From contig JAGTJM010000019.1 in the NCBI GenBank assembly GCA_020747015.1, positions 558,001-622,000 on the forward strand: DNA of 64,000 nucleotides, in the 5' to 3' direction. Both the position numbers and the translations under genes were made by a program. The DNA is from Pyrenochaeta sp. MPI-SDFR-AT-0127. Taxonomy: Eukaryota > Ascomycota > Dothideomycetes > Pleosporales > Cucurbitariaceae. Each line of letters opens with the position of its first letter. Positions within the stretch are counted from its first letter, which is position 1. Shown in pieces: positions 1 to 10,183 of the stretch. The notes beneath the pieces are model-generated. The model saw only the letters and a list, made by a program, of their open reading frames with translations, was not told the DNA's origin and searched no databases.

Positions 1-2
1 AT

Positions 3-1115
3 AAAGGAAAGAAGACGCCACCAGAGACGCACGGTAATGTTGTCAAGCTCTTTGCACACATGAAGGACAAGCCAGAAGCAGCGGCTGCATGGCAGGCCAA
101 GATGCTAGCTTCTGAAAAAGAGTCCACAAAGACGTTCCGCGATCTTGTCGTCAGTCTGATTCCAGTGCGAGATCACACTCGAGAGTTTACTTTCCCAGCT
201 CCTCCAGATCTATCGTCTAGCAGGAGGATTTGGCGTCAAGCGATGGAGGGAATTCGCAAAGCTGTCGGTCTCCAAGACGACGTTCCTGAGCACTTGCCTA
301 CGCCGCTTGGTGCAGCATTCTTGACTGCTCGTGCAGAAGACATTGCGAGTGGTCGGCTCAATGACGAGGAATTAATGGATTCTGTCAAGGACATCGATGG
401 CTATCTCAAGAGCCCATATGCGGTTCAGACACTAATGGGCGCCTTGTTCTGCCGCCTGGTCTTCCAGTCTCCAGAGCCAATGTGTGAGGAACAATACTCC
501 ACTATCGTCAAGAAGCAATATGAGAACATCGCCACAACGGGTATATACTTCCTGTATCCTTCTCTAACACATGTAATTGACATGATAACAGAGAGTATCG
601 TCGACGTGCAAAGGATAGACATGCAGACCATGAAGCAAGTCTTCGACGACCCAGACCATCAGAGATCATTTGCACAGCATCGCGCAAGTACGCTGGTCCA
701 TCGCCTATCGCGGTTTATTAAACAAATATACCGCAGCGGCCCAGGTTTCGAAGTGGTCAACAACCTTGATTTCTGGGCAATGGCCGCCATTAAGCTCAAG
801 CAAACTCTTATGATCAGCGATCGGGAGTATCGAATCCACTTATGCCGACCAGGCACCGAGTTCAATCCATATTGGATGGATGGTATAACTGCTGAAGGTC
901 GTCCTGTTGCAGAAGCTATGGTTGGGACAAAGAAAGTTAGTCTATGTCTATTTCCTGCAATTGCACAGCAAGACAGTCGTCCCCTCGACGAACATGCAAC
1001 TGTTACGGAGGCGCTCATTGGCAATAGGAAGTTCTTCCCTACGTTCAAGGAGAAGACGGCCTTTGATTGGAAGCCCAAGGACTGCATTACGAAAGCCACC
1101 GTTCTTCTCATGTAG
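3..1115 (+). CDS. Unrecognised fungal protein, 5' truncated by window edge
   Basis: Function unknown; I see no catalytic or DNA-binding motif, signal peptide or convincing membrane segment. The frame is open from base 3, so the first methionine (base 60) need not be the true start and the gene probably continues to the left. A likely intron at 541-591 (gtatat donor, ctaac branch, acag acceptor) is 51 nt long and has no in-frame stop, so the frame reads through it either way. Splicing removes a hydrophobic 17-residue insert and joins ...IATT to ESIVDV. The proposed CDS is 3-540 plus 592-1115, giving 353 residues before the TAG stop. The product is mixed alpha-type and rich in charged residues. 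Confidence is high that it codes and low on function. Confidence 0.7.
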   Translation, partial: KGKKTPPETHGNVVKLFAHMKDKPEAAAAWQAKMLASEKESTKTFRDLVVSLIPVRDHTREFTFPAPPDLSSSRRIWRQAMEGIRKAVGLQDDVPEHLPTPLGAAFLTARAEDIASGRLNDEELMDSVKDIDGYLKSPYAVQTLMGALFCRLVFQSPEPMCEEQYSTIVKKQYENIATTGIYFLYPSLTHVIDMITESIVDVQRIDMQTMKQVFDDPDHQRSFAQHRASTLVHRLSRFIKQIYRSGPGFEVVNNLDFWAMAAIKLKQTLMISDREYRIHLCRPGTEFNPYWMDGITAEGRPVAEAMVGTKKVSLCLFPAIAQQDSRPLDEHATVTEALIGNRKFFPTFKEKTAFDWKPKDCITKATVLLM

Positions 1116-1599
1116 ACACGTTGATTCTTTCCACCCGCCGTAGCGAAACCTAATTGCAACCTCAACCCGCTTTTGAAGCGTACCAGTAGACATCTCATAT
1201 CCACCCACATGAAGCTTTGAGTTACCCTTTCAGGGTTCTGAGTTAGCCTCACCAAAGGACGTGATTGAGCCTGCTCCTGCGCCTGCTGCACAAGCCGGCT
1301 TACGGTTTTGTTTAGATTCTCTGGCTTGCGAGTTGAGCGCTTTCTATGTGCGGACTTAAAAGGTTGGCCGTTGTTTCGTGCTCTTGGTTGGGTTGCTTTT
1401 TCGGCTGCGCTAGGCTAGTTGTCCCGTCTCAAATTGTGTCACTGTGCATACCAGACTTATACTGCTTAGACAGTATTGTGTTGGGGAACAGAGGACGACG
1501 ACATTGGAGAGAGAATATTTGAACAGAAATCTGACGTACAACTACAAGTCTAACGGCGTTCCAAAACACGTATCTGATTACTTCAACGCTTTTGCACGC
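1116..1599. other. Intergenic, 3' flanks
   Basis: Tail-to-tail spacer between the truncated left gene and the F-box-like gene. It probably holds both 3' UTRs. I see no convincing gene, tRNA or repeat. Confidence 0.5.
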
Positions 1600-2658
1600 C
1601 TAATGACGCTCTGGCATTTGATGTTGTCTCTTCAAATAGCTTGTCTGCCCGATATTAGCAACGCATTTATCTCACTCTAATTATCTCGTCATGAACAAAC
1701 TACTCACCTCATCAAGCACGCCTTGCAGCCGACCCTCCTCCCTAACTACCCTCATCACACTCTCGCTTACACATCCCTCTAATACTACAGTACAGCCCCT
1801 GGGTAACCACCGCAATATATGAAACGCGTTTGCGTACACGCTCGTCGCGCCGCTCACTCTTCCTCCATCATCCGGTAGACTTGCTTGTAGTATGATTTTA
1901 AAGGACTTGAGACCCCAGCAATACCGCAGACCCAAGCGAACAAGGTCTGCGAAGCCGTCGAGGATATCGTGGTGTGAGGGTATAGTAAGGACAACGGACT
2001 TGATGAGGGAGCGCGAGCGTTGGTGGAGAGTGCTTAGGGTGTGGATACCGCTTGTCAAGGACAAAGTGAAAACGTTGTCGCTGTACAAGACTTGCCGTGC
2101 CTCCTTATAAATCAGCTTGTTTAACCTTAGTATCTCAGGGATAATAGGATCCTTTAGAGGCGTGCGCTCGGGGCCTGTACTGGCAGCTCGAACAACTCGC
2201 TCGGGCGTTGTTGGAACAGTCTCAAAATGTGTATGCTGATCGCGTGGGGTAGAGGAAGGACCGAGCATACTGTCTTCGTCAGACTTTTCGGAGGCACGTT
2301 CAGCGTGGAGGAGGAGGGGTTCGTTGCGGGAGAGGGCCATGTAGTAGATGTGGATGCGTAGCTCGGCTGGGAGCTGCATGAAAGGGAACGTCTGCTTTGG
2401 CTCATCTTTGGCTGCTGTGGACGTGCCTTGCGACTTGGTCAAAGAGCTCGGCTCTGGTGTGAGAAGACCACTCCGCCGTCGCGTAGTTGAAGGCCCAACT
2501 GACAGGCTTCGACCGTCATTGCCAGCATCCTCCACGTCCTCCACATCCCTCATGCGTGATCTTTTAAGCAGAGTCCTGTCTTCTCCAGCTTCCTCCTGCT
2601 GCGGTAGCATGTTCCTTCTTCCTCTTTTGCCCAGTATTGCGCGAGTCCGCTGGTCCAT
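1600..2658 (-). CDS. F-box-like domain protein
   Basis: Protein of about 325-331 residues with a basic, disordered N-terminus (residues 1-88, KRGRR and KRSR patches) followed by an F-box-like helix of the type LPAELRIHIYYMAL. That motif is very common in lineage-expanded Dothideomycete proteins. The rest resembles the usual tail of that family (PEILRLNKLIYKEARQVLY, then a hydrophobic strand-rich part). Known family members are presumed adaptors or nuclear proteins without a defined substrate. The C-terminus is ambiguous. Read straight through, the protein ends ...SSLFMTR at 1681. A perfect GTGAGT donor at 1707, a GCTAAT branch and a CAG acceptor at 1645 would instead remove 1645-1707 and end in TSYLKRQHQMPERH with a stop at 1600. 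I prefer the spliced form. The start at 2658 is the only upstream in-frame ATG. Confidence 0.7.
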
Positions 2659-3459
2659 GCTGCAATCTTTCCTGAATGCTCAAACTCCCCCAAAATTTTA
2701 GCTCCGTCTTTGCTGCGACGTCAAAGACGATCTCGTGCTATCGATAATGAGCATCAAACACCACCAGCGTCGATTGTTGCTACACTTTAGTCGATCTAGC
2801 CGTACATGCGCTTGAGTGGCCTACGACCAACATAACACTCACTGGATGGCGCCAAAAATCATAGTGCTGACACTGCAACGGCCGGAAAACGCTATGTGAT
2901 CGTCGAGGACAAGGGGGCTGTTACGCGTTGCGGGGTTGACCCACGAGGACCTTGAGCTTGGGTCGGCAGTACCAGCGCGCCCCTGCATCGAGGTTGCGTC
3001 ACGTGAAGGCGGATAACCAAGCGCGCCACAACGACACCGAAGGAGTAGGATGGCACGCAAGAAATAACAAGCGTAGGTCGAGCCTGATAACATCAACCAC
3101 AGCATTGAAGCCAATACACCTCTATAAACACTTATCACTAGACTAACGCGACCCCATCACAAGCTATCGCACCATCGGACGACGCTCAACCCCATGCTCA
3201 TCATGAATTTAAAAATAGCTCTGCCTATGATGAAAGGAACTCAACTCTTCCACATACACCAATCCAAAGTGGCTCTGCTCCCAAATCCTGTTCCACCATT
3301 CTTTAGGCCATCGCCTCAAGGGACTTTTGAATGCCTTCGACCGTCCAGTGAATGTTGAGAAAAGAAGGAACTTGATGTTGATGAATAACGCTCTGTATCG
3401 AATATCAGACAAAGAAAAACAAAAAGCATTCAGTCGCACTCTCCCGGCTCAGAGCCACC
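2659..3459. other. Intergenic, promoter of F-box-like gene
   Basis: About 800 bp between two minus-strand genes. It should hold the promoter of the F-box-like gene and the 3' UTR of epsin. Only short, uninformative frames are present; no repeat or RNA gene was recognised. Confidence 0.5.
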
Positions 3460-5364
3460 CTATAAGTCTATGAGGTTGTTGCTCCCAGGCTGCCGCTGCT
3501 GGTTCGGTTGAGCACCGAATGGGTTGGCACTACCATATGGGTTAGCACCAAAGTTTCCTGCTGGTCCAGTCTGCGCCGGCATTATGCGATTCTGTTGAGG
3601 CATGCCAGTAAACTGAGAGTTGAGGAAGGGATTGTTTCCAGTCGCATTAGCGTTCACTCGGTTTAGACCCGCCCCGGCAGAGTTTACAAACGTTCCAGGC
3701 GCGGTATGCTGCGCAGGGATACGCAGGTTTCCAACGTTGCCAAAGGTGTCCTGGCCTTCGCCTGTTGCAAGAAGCGAATTGAGCCTAGCGGCGTGCGGGT
3801 CCATCTCCTTCTGCGGCGCTTGAGGCGGTGCAGGCTGAGGGGTTGAGAATGATACTGGAGGATTGAATGATGTGTTGTTGAACTGTGTTTGGGTCTTCTG
3901 CTCATGAAGAGTGTTCAGCGTTGGCTGCGTGAACGCCTGCGTTGGCTGAGGTCGGTTAAACGACTGAGCGAACGGGTTGTTAGACCCTGTAGGCTGAGGC
4001 ATCAGAGATTCCTGAGGTTTGTTGGCCGCCCACGGATTGTGACTACCTGGCTGAAGAGTGTTTTGTTCTTGCAGCGGTTGCTGCTGCTGCTGCTGCACAT
4101 CTCCACCGAAGCCACCAAATTGGCCATATGGATTGTTCATGTTGAAAGCAGTCGGCTGTGCCTGAATGTTCTGTTGCGGCTGCAAATATTGCTGCTGCTG
4201 ACCACCAAATTGATCGAATCCAGTAGGCTGTTGTTGCGGTTGTTGGAACCCACCATAACTACCAAACCCATTTTGGAAGCCTGTCTGCTGTCCTTGCACT
4301 CCAGTTGGCTGAGAATACGCATTGTTAAGGAAACCCGTGTTCTGAGGCTGCTGTTGGTTTTGGTCCACGAGATTACCGAACCAGTCCACTTGACCTTGCT
4401 GCTGATATCCTTGGTTATTGCCAGTGGGCTGGTATGATGTTGGCTGAGCGGTAGTCTCGCCAAAAAGTAGGTCCGCATTAGTCTGTTCCAGCTCCTTTCG
4501 GCGCAGCTCCTCCTCCTCCTTGCTCAACTTGATCGCCTTAGCAAGATCGTCATCGTTGCCATCAGTTGTAGAAGTTCGTTCTCGGCGTTTCTTTTCCTCT
4601 TCTGCCTCGTTCTTGCTTGCCTCCAGGGCCAGCCGAAGCTCAAGGTCCTCGTCCTCGTTCCTACGTTGCCGGCGCGATTCCCCATCCCGGCGCCTGTGAG
4701 AACCTTCTCCATTATGTGGCCCTTGTCCTCCTCCAGGGAACTCCTCAATGCCCGTCACGCGTGACTTCCAAGACTTTCGATCGGCTCGTTCAGCGCGCAG
4801 TCGTTCCTCATCCATGATCAGGGAAGTCAATTCCTTCGCCGCCATTCGTACTGCACGGGTGTCAGTATTGCCTATTGTATCAGCGCAAAGCGCAGCTTAC
4901 CGTTCTGGCCAACATCTCGGCCATCCTCATCAATGTGCTGAAACTCTCGCAATGTCTTGATGATGTAGATGTTCTTCCGCGCCCACGTCACCACCAGCTC
5001 GGAGCCCTCATGTAGACAGTAATCCAACACTTTGAGTGACTTCAAAACATGGCGCCAATTCTTGCCGCGGTCGTTGAGTCGCTTGTCGAGCATGTCCATG
5101 ACTTGGTAGAAGTCTGTCGAGCTGGGATAGTTATTAGTACAGATTTCGTAATCAGAGAAGCTGTCCTACTTGTTGAAGGTGATCTGAGCGATTTCAGCCA
5201 TGTCGGAGCCAACGGGACCCCACGGGTCATTGCTGGTCGCTGCTGCTATTAGGATCGCATTTCAAGCCAGGAGGAATCTACTTTGCCATACCATTGCGGA
5301 CCTTTACTTCCACCCCGGAGTAACCTTTGGTCACGTTCTTTACCGAGCGGGCGATTTTACTCAT
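3460..5364 (-). CDS. ENT1: Epsin (ENTH-domain endocytic adaptor)
   Basis: Clathrin adaptor that binds PtdIns(4,5)P2 and ubiquitinated cargo at endocytic sites. Four exons: 5292-5364, 5170-5239, 4901-5121 and 3460-4850, joining to 584 residues. The N-terminus MSKIARSVKNVTKGYSGVEV and the block DFYQVMDMLDKRLNDRG are the ENTH domain (about residues 1-145). Two ubiquitin-interacting motifs follow: LELRLALEASKN near 191-202 and DLAKAIKLSKEEEE near 223-236. The rest is a Q/N/P-rich disordered tail with three NPF motifs (EH-domain ligands). The protein ends in NLIDL, the classical C-terminal clathrin box. The domain order and the terminal LIDL match yeast Ent1/Ent2. All three introns lie in the ENTH-coding part, and each junction restores conserved residues (RNATSND, FNNSTDF, GQNVRMAAKE). 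Confidence 0.95.
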
Positions 5365-6626
5365 TGTTCTGGAATTAGTAGTGAGGCAAAGCTCAAGAAG
5401 GGATTGTAGTGTGTGCGCGCGACCTCGGCACGGTGTGGTGGGACAGTAGCTGTCCGGATGATACGGTAGAGGGAATGTTGAATAGCGTGCGACCTATAAT
5501 CGGCGTCTTTGCGAGGCCCGGGTAAGGTGGACAAGTAAGCGTCGAGAGTGGAGTGCAGCTTGAGGATTACGAAGCGCGTGGGCAGTAGTGAGAGTCGTAG
5601 TGGTAGTGGCAAGCTTCGGTGGAGAGAGTGCGTAAGGACAGCAGCGGCTTCGTCATGCGTGAGGCTGGTTCCAGGGCCGAGCGGCCGAGTGGGTTGTACT
5701 GGTCAAAGCTTTTGGCGAGGTCGATGTCGGGCAGTGTCTCAATCGCTCTCAAACATTGCATAAGACCTGATCAATCTGCCGGCACAACCCTCGACAAGCT
5801 CTGTCTTGTATACAGTCATGTCTGCAATATGTAATCACGCTCTGGCGGAAGGGGGTTTGGCGGAGCTGACGCAGCACCCGCCACAAGCCAAGACGTCGAA
5901 TATCTCGTTGGGCTCGTCATTGCTTGTGCAGTGCGGAGGGTTTTTAATACCTCACCAACTACACCCACGGTAGCATTCAGCGCAAGGCGCCTTGCTGTCG
6001 AACTCCCTGCCCTCGCTTATGCCTGTATGTCTTTGCTTCTCAGTAATGCCACAACTTCAAGAGACAGACGGATCATCCAAAACCGTAATAACTAAATTTT
6101 CACATTTTTGGTTCTACTTGCGCAGAGTATTGTGTAGTCTAAGGGCGGATATAGATCCTTCATTAAGTACCAGTCTAGTGAGAGTTGCATGTGTGCATAT
6201 AAGAAACAAAACCAAAATAGAGACTTAGAAGCAAGCCGGACGCCCTTGCCAGTCTTGTTGAGGGACGCCCAACTCCTGCCATCCGAGTCCGGCTCCCAGA
6301 GAGAGGAGCAGTGTAAAGCGCAGCCGCCACAAAATGAACCAAACCAGGAAATGAAACTGCAACAAAGGGAAATGGGTAGTCTGAGAGAACAAAGGAGACT
6401 TTCCGAGAGACAGAGTGACGAGGGAATAAAGCCTGGAGCTCCTGCAGAACTCATGGAATCCGCCATGCAGAGAACCCGAGCAATCGAGATAACACGCCAA
6501 CCAGCAAGAAGGAAATTTTTTGTGAGAACACAGGGGTATAAGTCCTGCCGAAGAACACCGGTGGAATGGAACTCGATAATGGGATGGGTAGTGATACAAA
6601 GGAGGAGAGAGAGGAGAGAGACCGAG
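5365..6626. other. Intergenic, epsin promoter and C2H2 3' flank
   Basis: About 1.26 kb containing the epsin promoter and, nearer 6626, the 3' UTR of the C2H2 gene. Frames in this stretch, including one of about 200 codons antisense to the C2H2 end, look like by-products of biased composition. No repeat or RNA gene was recognised. Confidence 0.45.
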
Positions 6627-8172
6627 CTACTGCACGGCGGGGGCCCACATCTCACCGCCCATCCGCTGCTGATTAGGATTGTAGTGATCTGGCTCAGTGC
6701 TGTTGGGGCGTCGGATATTGTGGTTCTGGTAGTACATGCTGTTTTGCGAGTTGTACTGCGGCTCTGGGTAAACGTAGCCGTTGTCTGCAGCACCCGGGGA
6801 CGGAATGGCTTGTTGTGACGGAGACTGCCAACCCATGGTCGACATGTGAGGGCTGCCGTTGGCGCTGTTTGTCCCACCAGACTGATTGTGGTTTGCGGAC
6901 GCTGGTGGCTCTAGGATCGGTGGTGGGCCATAGGCGCTGGGGTGAGAAGTAATGGCAGGTCGGGGACCACTGACATTAGAAGTATACGACTGTGTGGTCA
7001 ACGCAGGAGAAGCACGCGGGCTGGGCTGTGGCATCTCGTTGCGCATGTGAGGAGGTACATTCATGCCACCCATGTATGCGTAGTCAGACGCCTGGCGGTG
7101 CATACCAGGAACGACGCCTGCAGGCATGCCGTTGGCGGGTGACAGAGACATGGTGCGGTCATTTGGAGAGGGAGTGTTGAGTGGCGATGCTGTCTCCGAA
7201 TAGTCGCCACCATCCGACCGGCCAGTCCTGCTAGGAGCAGTGGCACGCGAGGCAAGGGCGGCGGCGGTGGCGGCGGCAGCCTCTTCAACAGTACCTGTGT
7301 GGTGGTTCTGGTGGCGAGTCAAGGTCGTACGGCGGGTAAAGGTCTTCTGGCAATCGGCATATGGGCACTTGTACGGGCGTTTTCCCGAATGAATGCGGCG
7401 GTGTCGCGCCAGCGAGCTCGAATCACTGAAAGGCTTCACTTGTGTTAGGTCACGTAGGAAGATGTAATCGGACAGAAGCATACCTTTCCACATCGCTCGC
7501 ACATGTGAGGCTTCTCGCCAGTGTGGACACGTTGGTGGACGGTCAGAGCAGAACGTTGAATGAACTGCTTGCCACAGTTGGGGTAGTCGCACACATGAGG
7601 ACGGATGCCGCTGTGGATACGTTCTGGGAAAGTCAGTGCGGTGTTCTTCAAGTTTGCGGCCCAAGCTCCTTACCATGACGTGCGAGGTCACTGCGTCGCG
7701 CAAAGCCCTTACCACAGGTCGAGCACGCGAAGGCCTTTGGAGGACCCGTGTCAGACGTGGGGCGACCACCATTGTGTTGGCCCTGCGGATCTGGCAGTTG
7801 CTGTTGTTGCTGGGCGTAGGCATGCTCAGGGGGATTCGGAATGTAATTGTTGTTGTTGAGCATAGGCATGGGGGCCTGCATCTGCGATGGCGAGGGATAC
7901 CGCATGCCGTTGAGGTGCTGGGGAGGTATCGCCGGGTACGAAGGCAGCTGCTGCTGGGGTGCTTGCGACGAGTAGCGCGACGAGTCTGACGGGTGAGGCG
8001 ACACGCCTCGCTCCGAGCCATTCTCTGACTTGATGCGGCCGCCATTCATGTAGGGCGGCGCGCCGAAGTGCTGCTGCTGGAGTTCGTGCTGCATTGCGTG
8101 CTGCATGCCGAAGGGTGCTCCGGTTCCTGCGTATGCTGTTAATCGCGCGTTCAGTATCGTGTCCAGCTCCAT
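6627..8172 (-). CDS. C2H2 zinc-finger transcription factor, four fingers
   Basis: Predicted nuclear DNA-binding regulator of 481 residues. Three exons: 7674-8172, 7484-7623 and 6627-7433. The N-terminal 145 residues are Q/P/N-rich. Four tandem Kruppel-type fingers with TGEKP-like linkers follow (about residues 147-257). Their cores are CSTCGKGFARRSDLARH, CDYPNCGKQFIQRSALTVH, CERCGKPFSDSSSLARH and CPYADCQKTFTRRTTLTRH. The C-terminal 220 residues are S/P/N/Q-rich and probably an activation or repression region. Intron 1 interrupts finger 1 between its two zinc-binding histidines (LARH/ERIH), and intron 2 splits finger 3 after CERCGK. Both joins are in phase and restore the finger. I cannot assign it to a named regulator; Azf1 has differently arranged fingers. 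Its long upstream gap suggests complex regulation, which is inference. Confidence 0.9.
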
Positions 8173-9842
8173 TTGCTGACGGGGGGTGTTGTGCTTCGCG
8201 TGACAAGGCCCAGACAGGAGGGCACAGCACGGCGCGACGGGCAGAGGGACGGGACGGTGCGCACCAAGTGAGAGGAGAAGCAGGCTGGCGTAGGCCTCGC
8301 AGTCACAGGCGTCGCGAAGAGGTGATGAGAATGATCAGCGAGGCTTTGCAGCGGTCAAGGTGGTCCGTCCTAGGCGTCTCGTAAGTGTCGTGTCGGATCG
8401 CGTGCAGGTCAATGCAGATGTTGCACTAGGTGGTGAAGTCAGTTGGGGGGTTGAGCAGAGGCGGCAGCGGCGATGGCCAAGGAGAGGGAGGGCAGGAGCT
8501 TTGCGCAAAAAATGGTCGGTCTGGCAGTCACGCTGGCCACGTCCGACAAGTCGAAAAGGGGAGCGAGCGGTGTGAAGGGCCTGCAGCGGAAGTGCGCGGG
8601 CGGCACGGGTCGAGCGAGGGCAGTTGAGGGCAGCCGTACGTACCTGTGATAGATGTTGGCGTGCAAGAGGGCAGGGCACGGAATGGCAGTGGATGAGAGG
8701 CGTGGTGTTGAAAGGTGCAGGTACTTCTTTCCTCGCTGTTGCGCGTAGTTGCCCAGAAAAGCAGCACTAGGCCCGAAGTAGACGTGGGCGGATGAATCCG
8801 TGCGAGTGCCCCTAGCCCTGTCCAACAGGCAGATGCGCGACGGCCAAAGCGCCTGAAGGCCTCCACGCTCGCCCAAGAAATGGACAGCGGCTTGCTGCAG
8901 GCAGTCTTGGGTGCTGAAACGCCTGGCTCTGCGAAGGATTTCCACGCGGCCACAAAAGGCGCAGGGGGGGTGGGAGGGGAGGGGGAAGGGGGCTTAACAG
9001 ACCGCTGCTTGTTTTTCAGCTGCCCGCAGAAACCACGAATCCCGACGTCCTTGGTCTTCCGGAGAGTTATGCTGGCCACAAGGGCTCTCGGCGGGACTGG
9101 CGACGTTGCGATCCGACGACACCTGTATATACGGGCGCTGCTTAGATTGCTCTCGCCCAACACTTTGCCCTCGTTGTGGCGCTGATTGACTGTGTTTCTC
9201 CCTACCGCCGGCAAAAGGAATTCGATATCGTGGCTGGAATCTCAGTGTTAGTCACCTCGCCCAGCTGTGTGCAAGGGGACCTGTGCGCTGACTGTGTCGT
9301 TGCGTGAGGAATGCACAGCTTGCCTTGACTCAAATGCGTGCTTGTTTCGATTCAAGGAAGCGCTGGGTAGACTTCTGAGCAATGGTCACTGTATCATAGC
9401 GCCTCGAGACAGATGATGCGCAGAAGACGATGGAGCATCAAGTGTATTTTCTACTATCAGGGACCAGGGGATGATCAAATACACTCATCGGCCTTCATAA
9501 GCTCCATGACGAAGACGAACCGGTTTGATGAGCAGCCCTATCCTTGTGATCATCTGGCTGCTCGCGAGGCTACAGCTTCACCACGATGCTTCCTGCCTGT
9601 TCTCCGCTGCTGGGCGCCGATGGCGCTGTGACAATCTTGCGGCTTTGTGCGAGGCGCATGTGGCGCTCTGGTGCTCAGATTGGGATCCACCACGACCCAA
9701 ACGGCAGCGTGTCTTTGCGAAACCATAATTAACCATACTGTTGCATAACTACTTGAACCTCGTGCTGGTCCAGCGAGGCCAACACGATGCCTTTGCACTG
9801 CTTCTTCCATGATACACTGTGGAGGCACAGTATCATCCAGGC

Positions 9843-9866
9843 GACTCAGCGATTCAGCGACTCAGC
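9843..9866. repeat. 8-bp tandem repeat, three copies
   Basis: Three adjacent copies of gactcagc/gattcagc in the ORF-poor region upstream of the C2H2 gene. Imperfect in one base of the middle copy. Confidence 0.8.
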
Positions 9867-10155
9867 GGCTCCTGGTGGACGGCGCTGGGGGTCCAGAGAA
9901 GCAAGGGCCAAATTTGGAAGGCACATGGAAGGCCGCTAGAAGAGCAGGAAGGCACAGTGCATTGCAATTGCCAACCATGGGTGACCCGGACTGTTTTACA
10001 GGCAGCGACAACCCTTGGTGCCGCCATCCGGCCCGAGCACCCAGGAGTCTGCTACAAGACATGCAAAGCGGCGTCAAGCGTCTTGCATGTCCAACACAAA
10101 GGCTTTTTGCAGCGACGCGACCTATTGGCAGAAGCTGGCTATTGTTGCCGAAGCA

Positions 10156-10183
10156 GCCTGGGAGCCTGGGAGCCTGGGAGCCT
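10156..10183. repeat. 8-bp tandem repeat, about 3.5 copies
   Basis: Perfect head-to-tail copies of gcctggga followed by a partial copy. A minisatellite in a gene-free stretch. Confidence 0.85.

Noticed and set aside
6189..6818. 209-codon frame antisense to the C2H2 gene end
   Set aside because: Shadow of the S/P/N-rich coding end plus 3' UTR; no domain.
8528..9214. 228-codon minus-strand open frame upstream of the C2H2 gene
   Set aside because: GC/CT-rich leader composition, no domain, and overlapping open frames on both strands.
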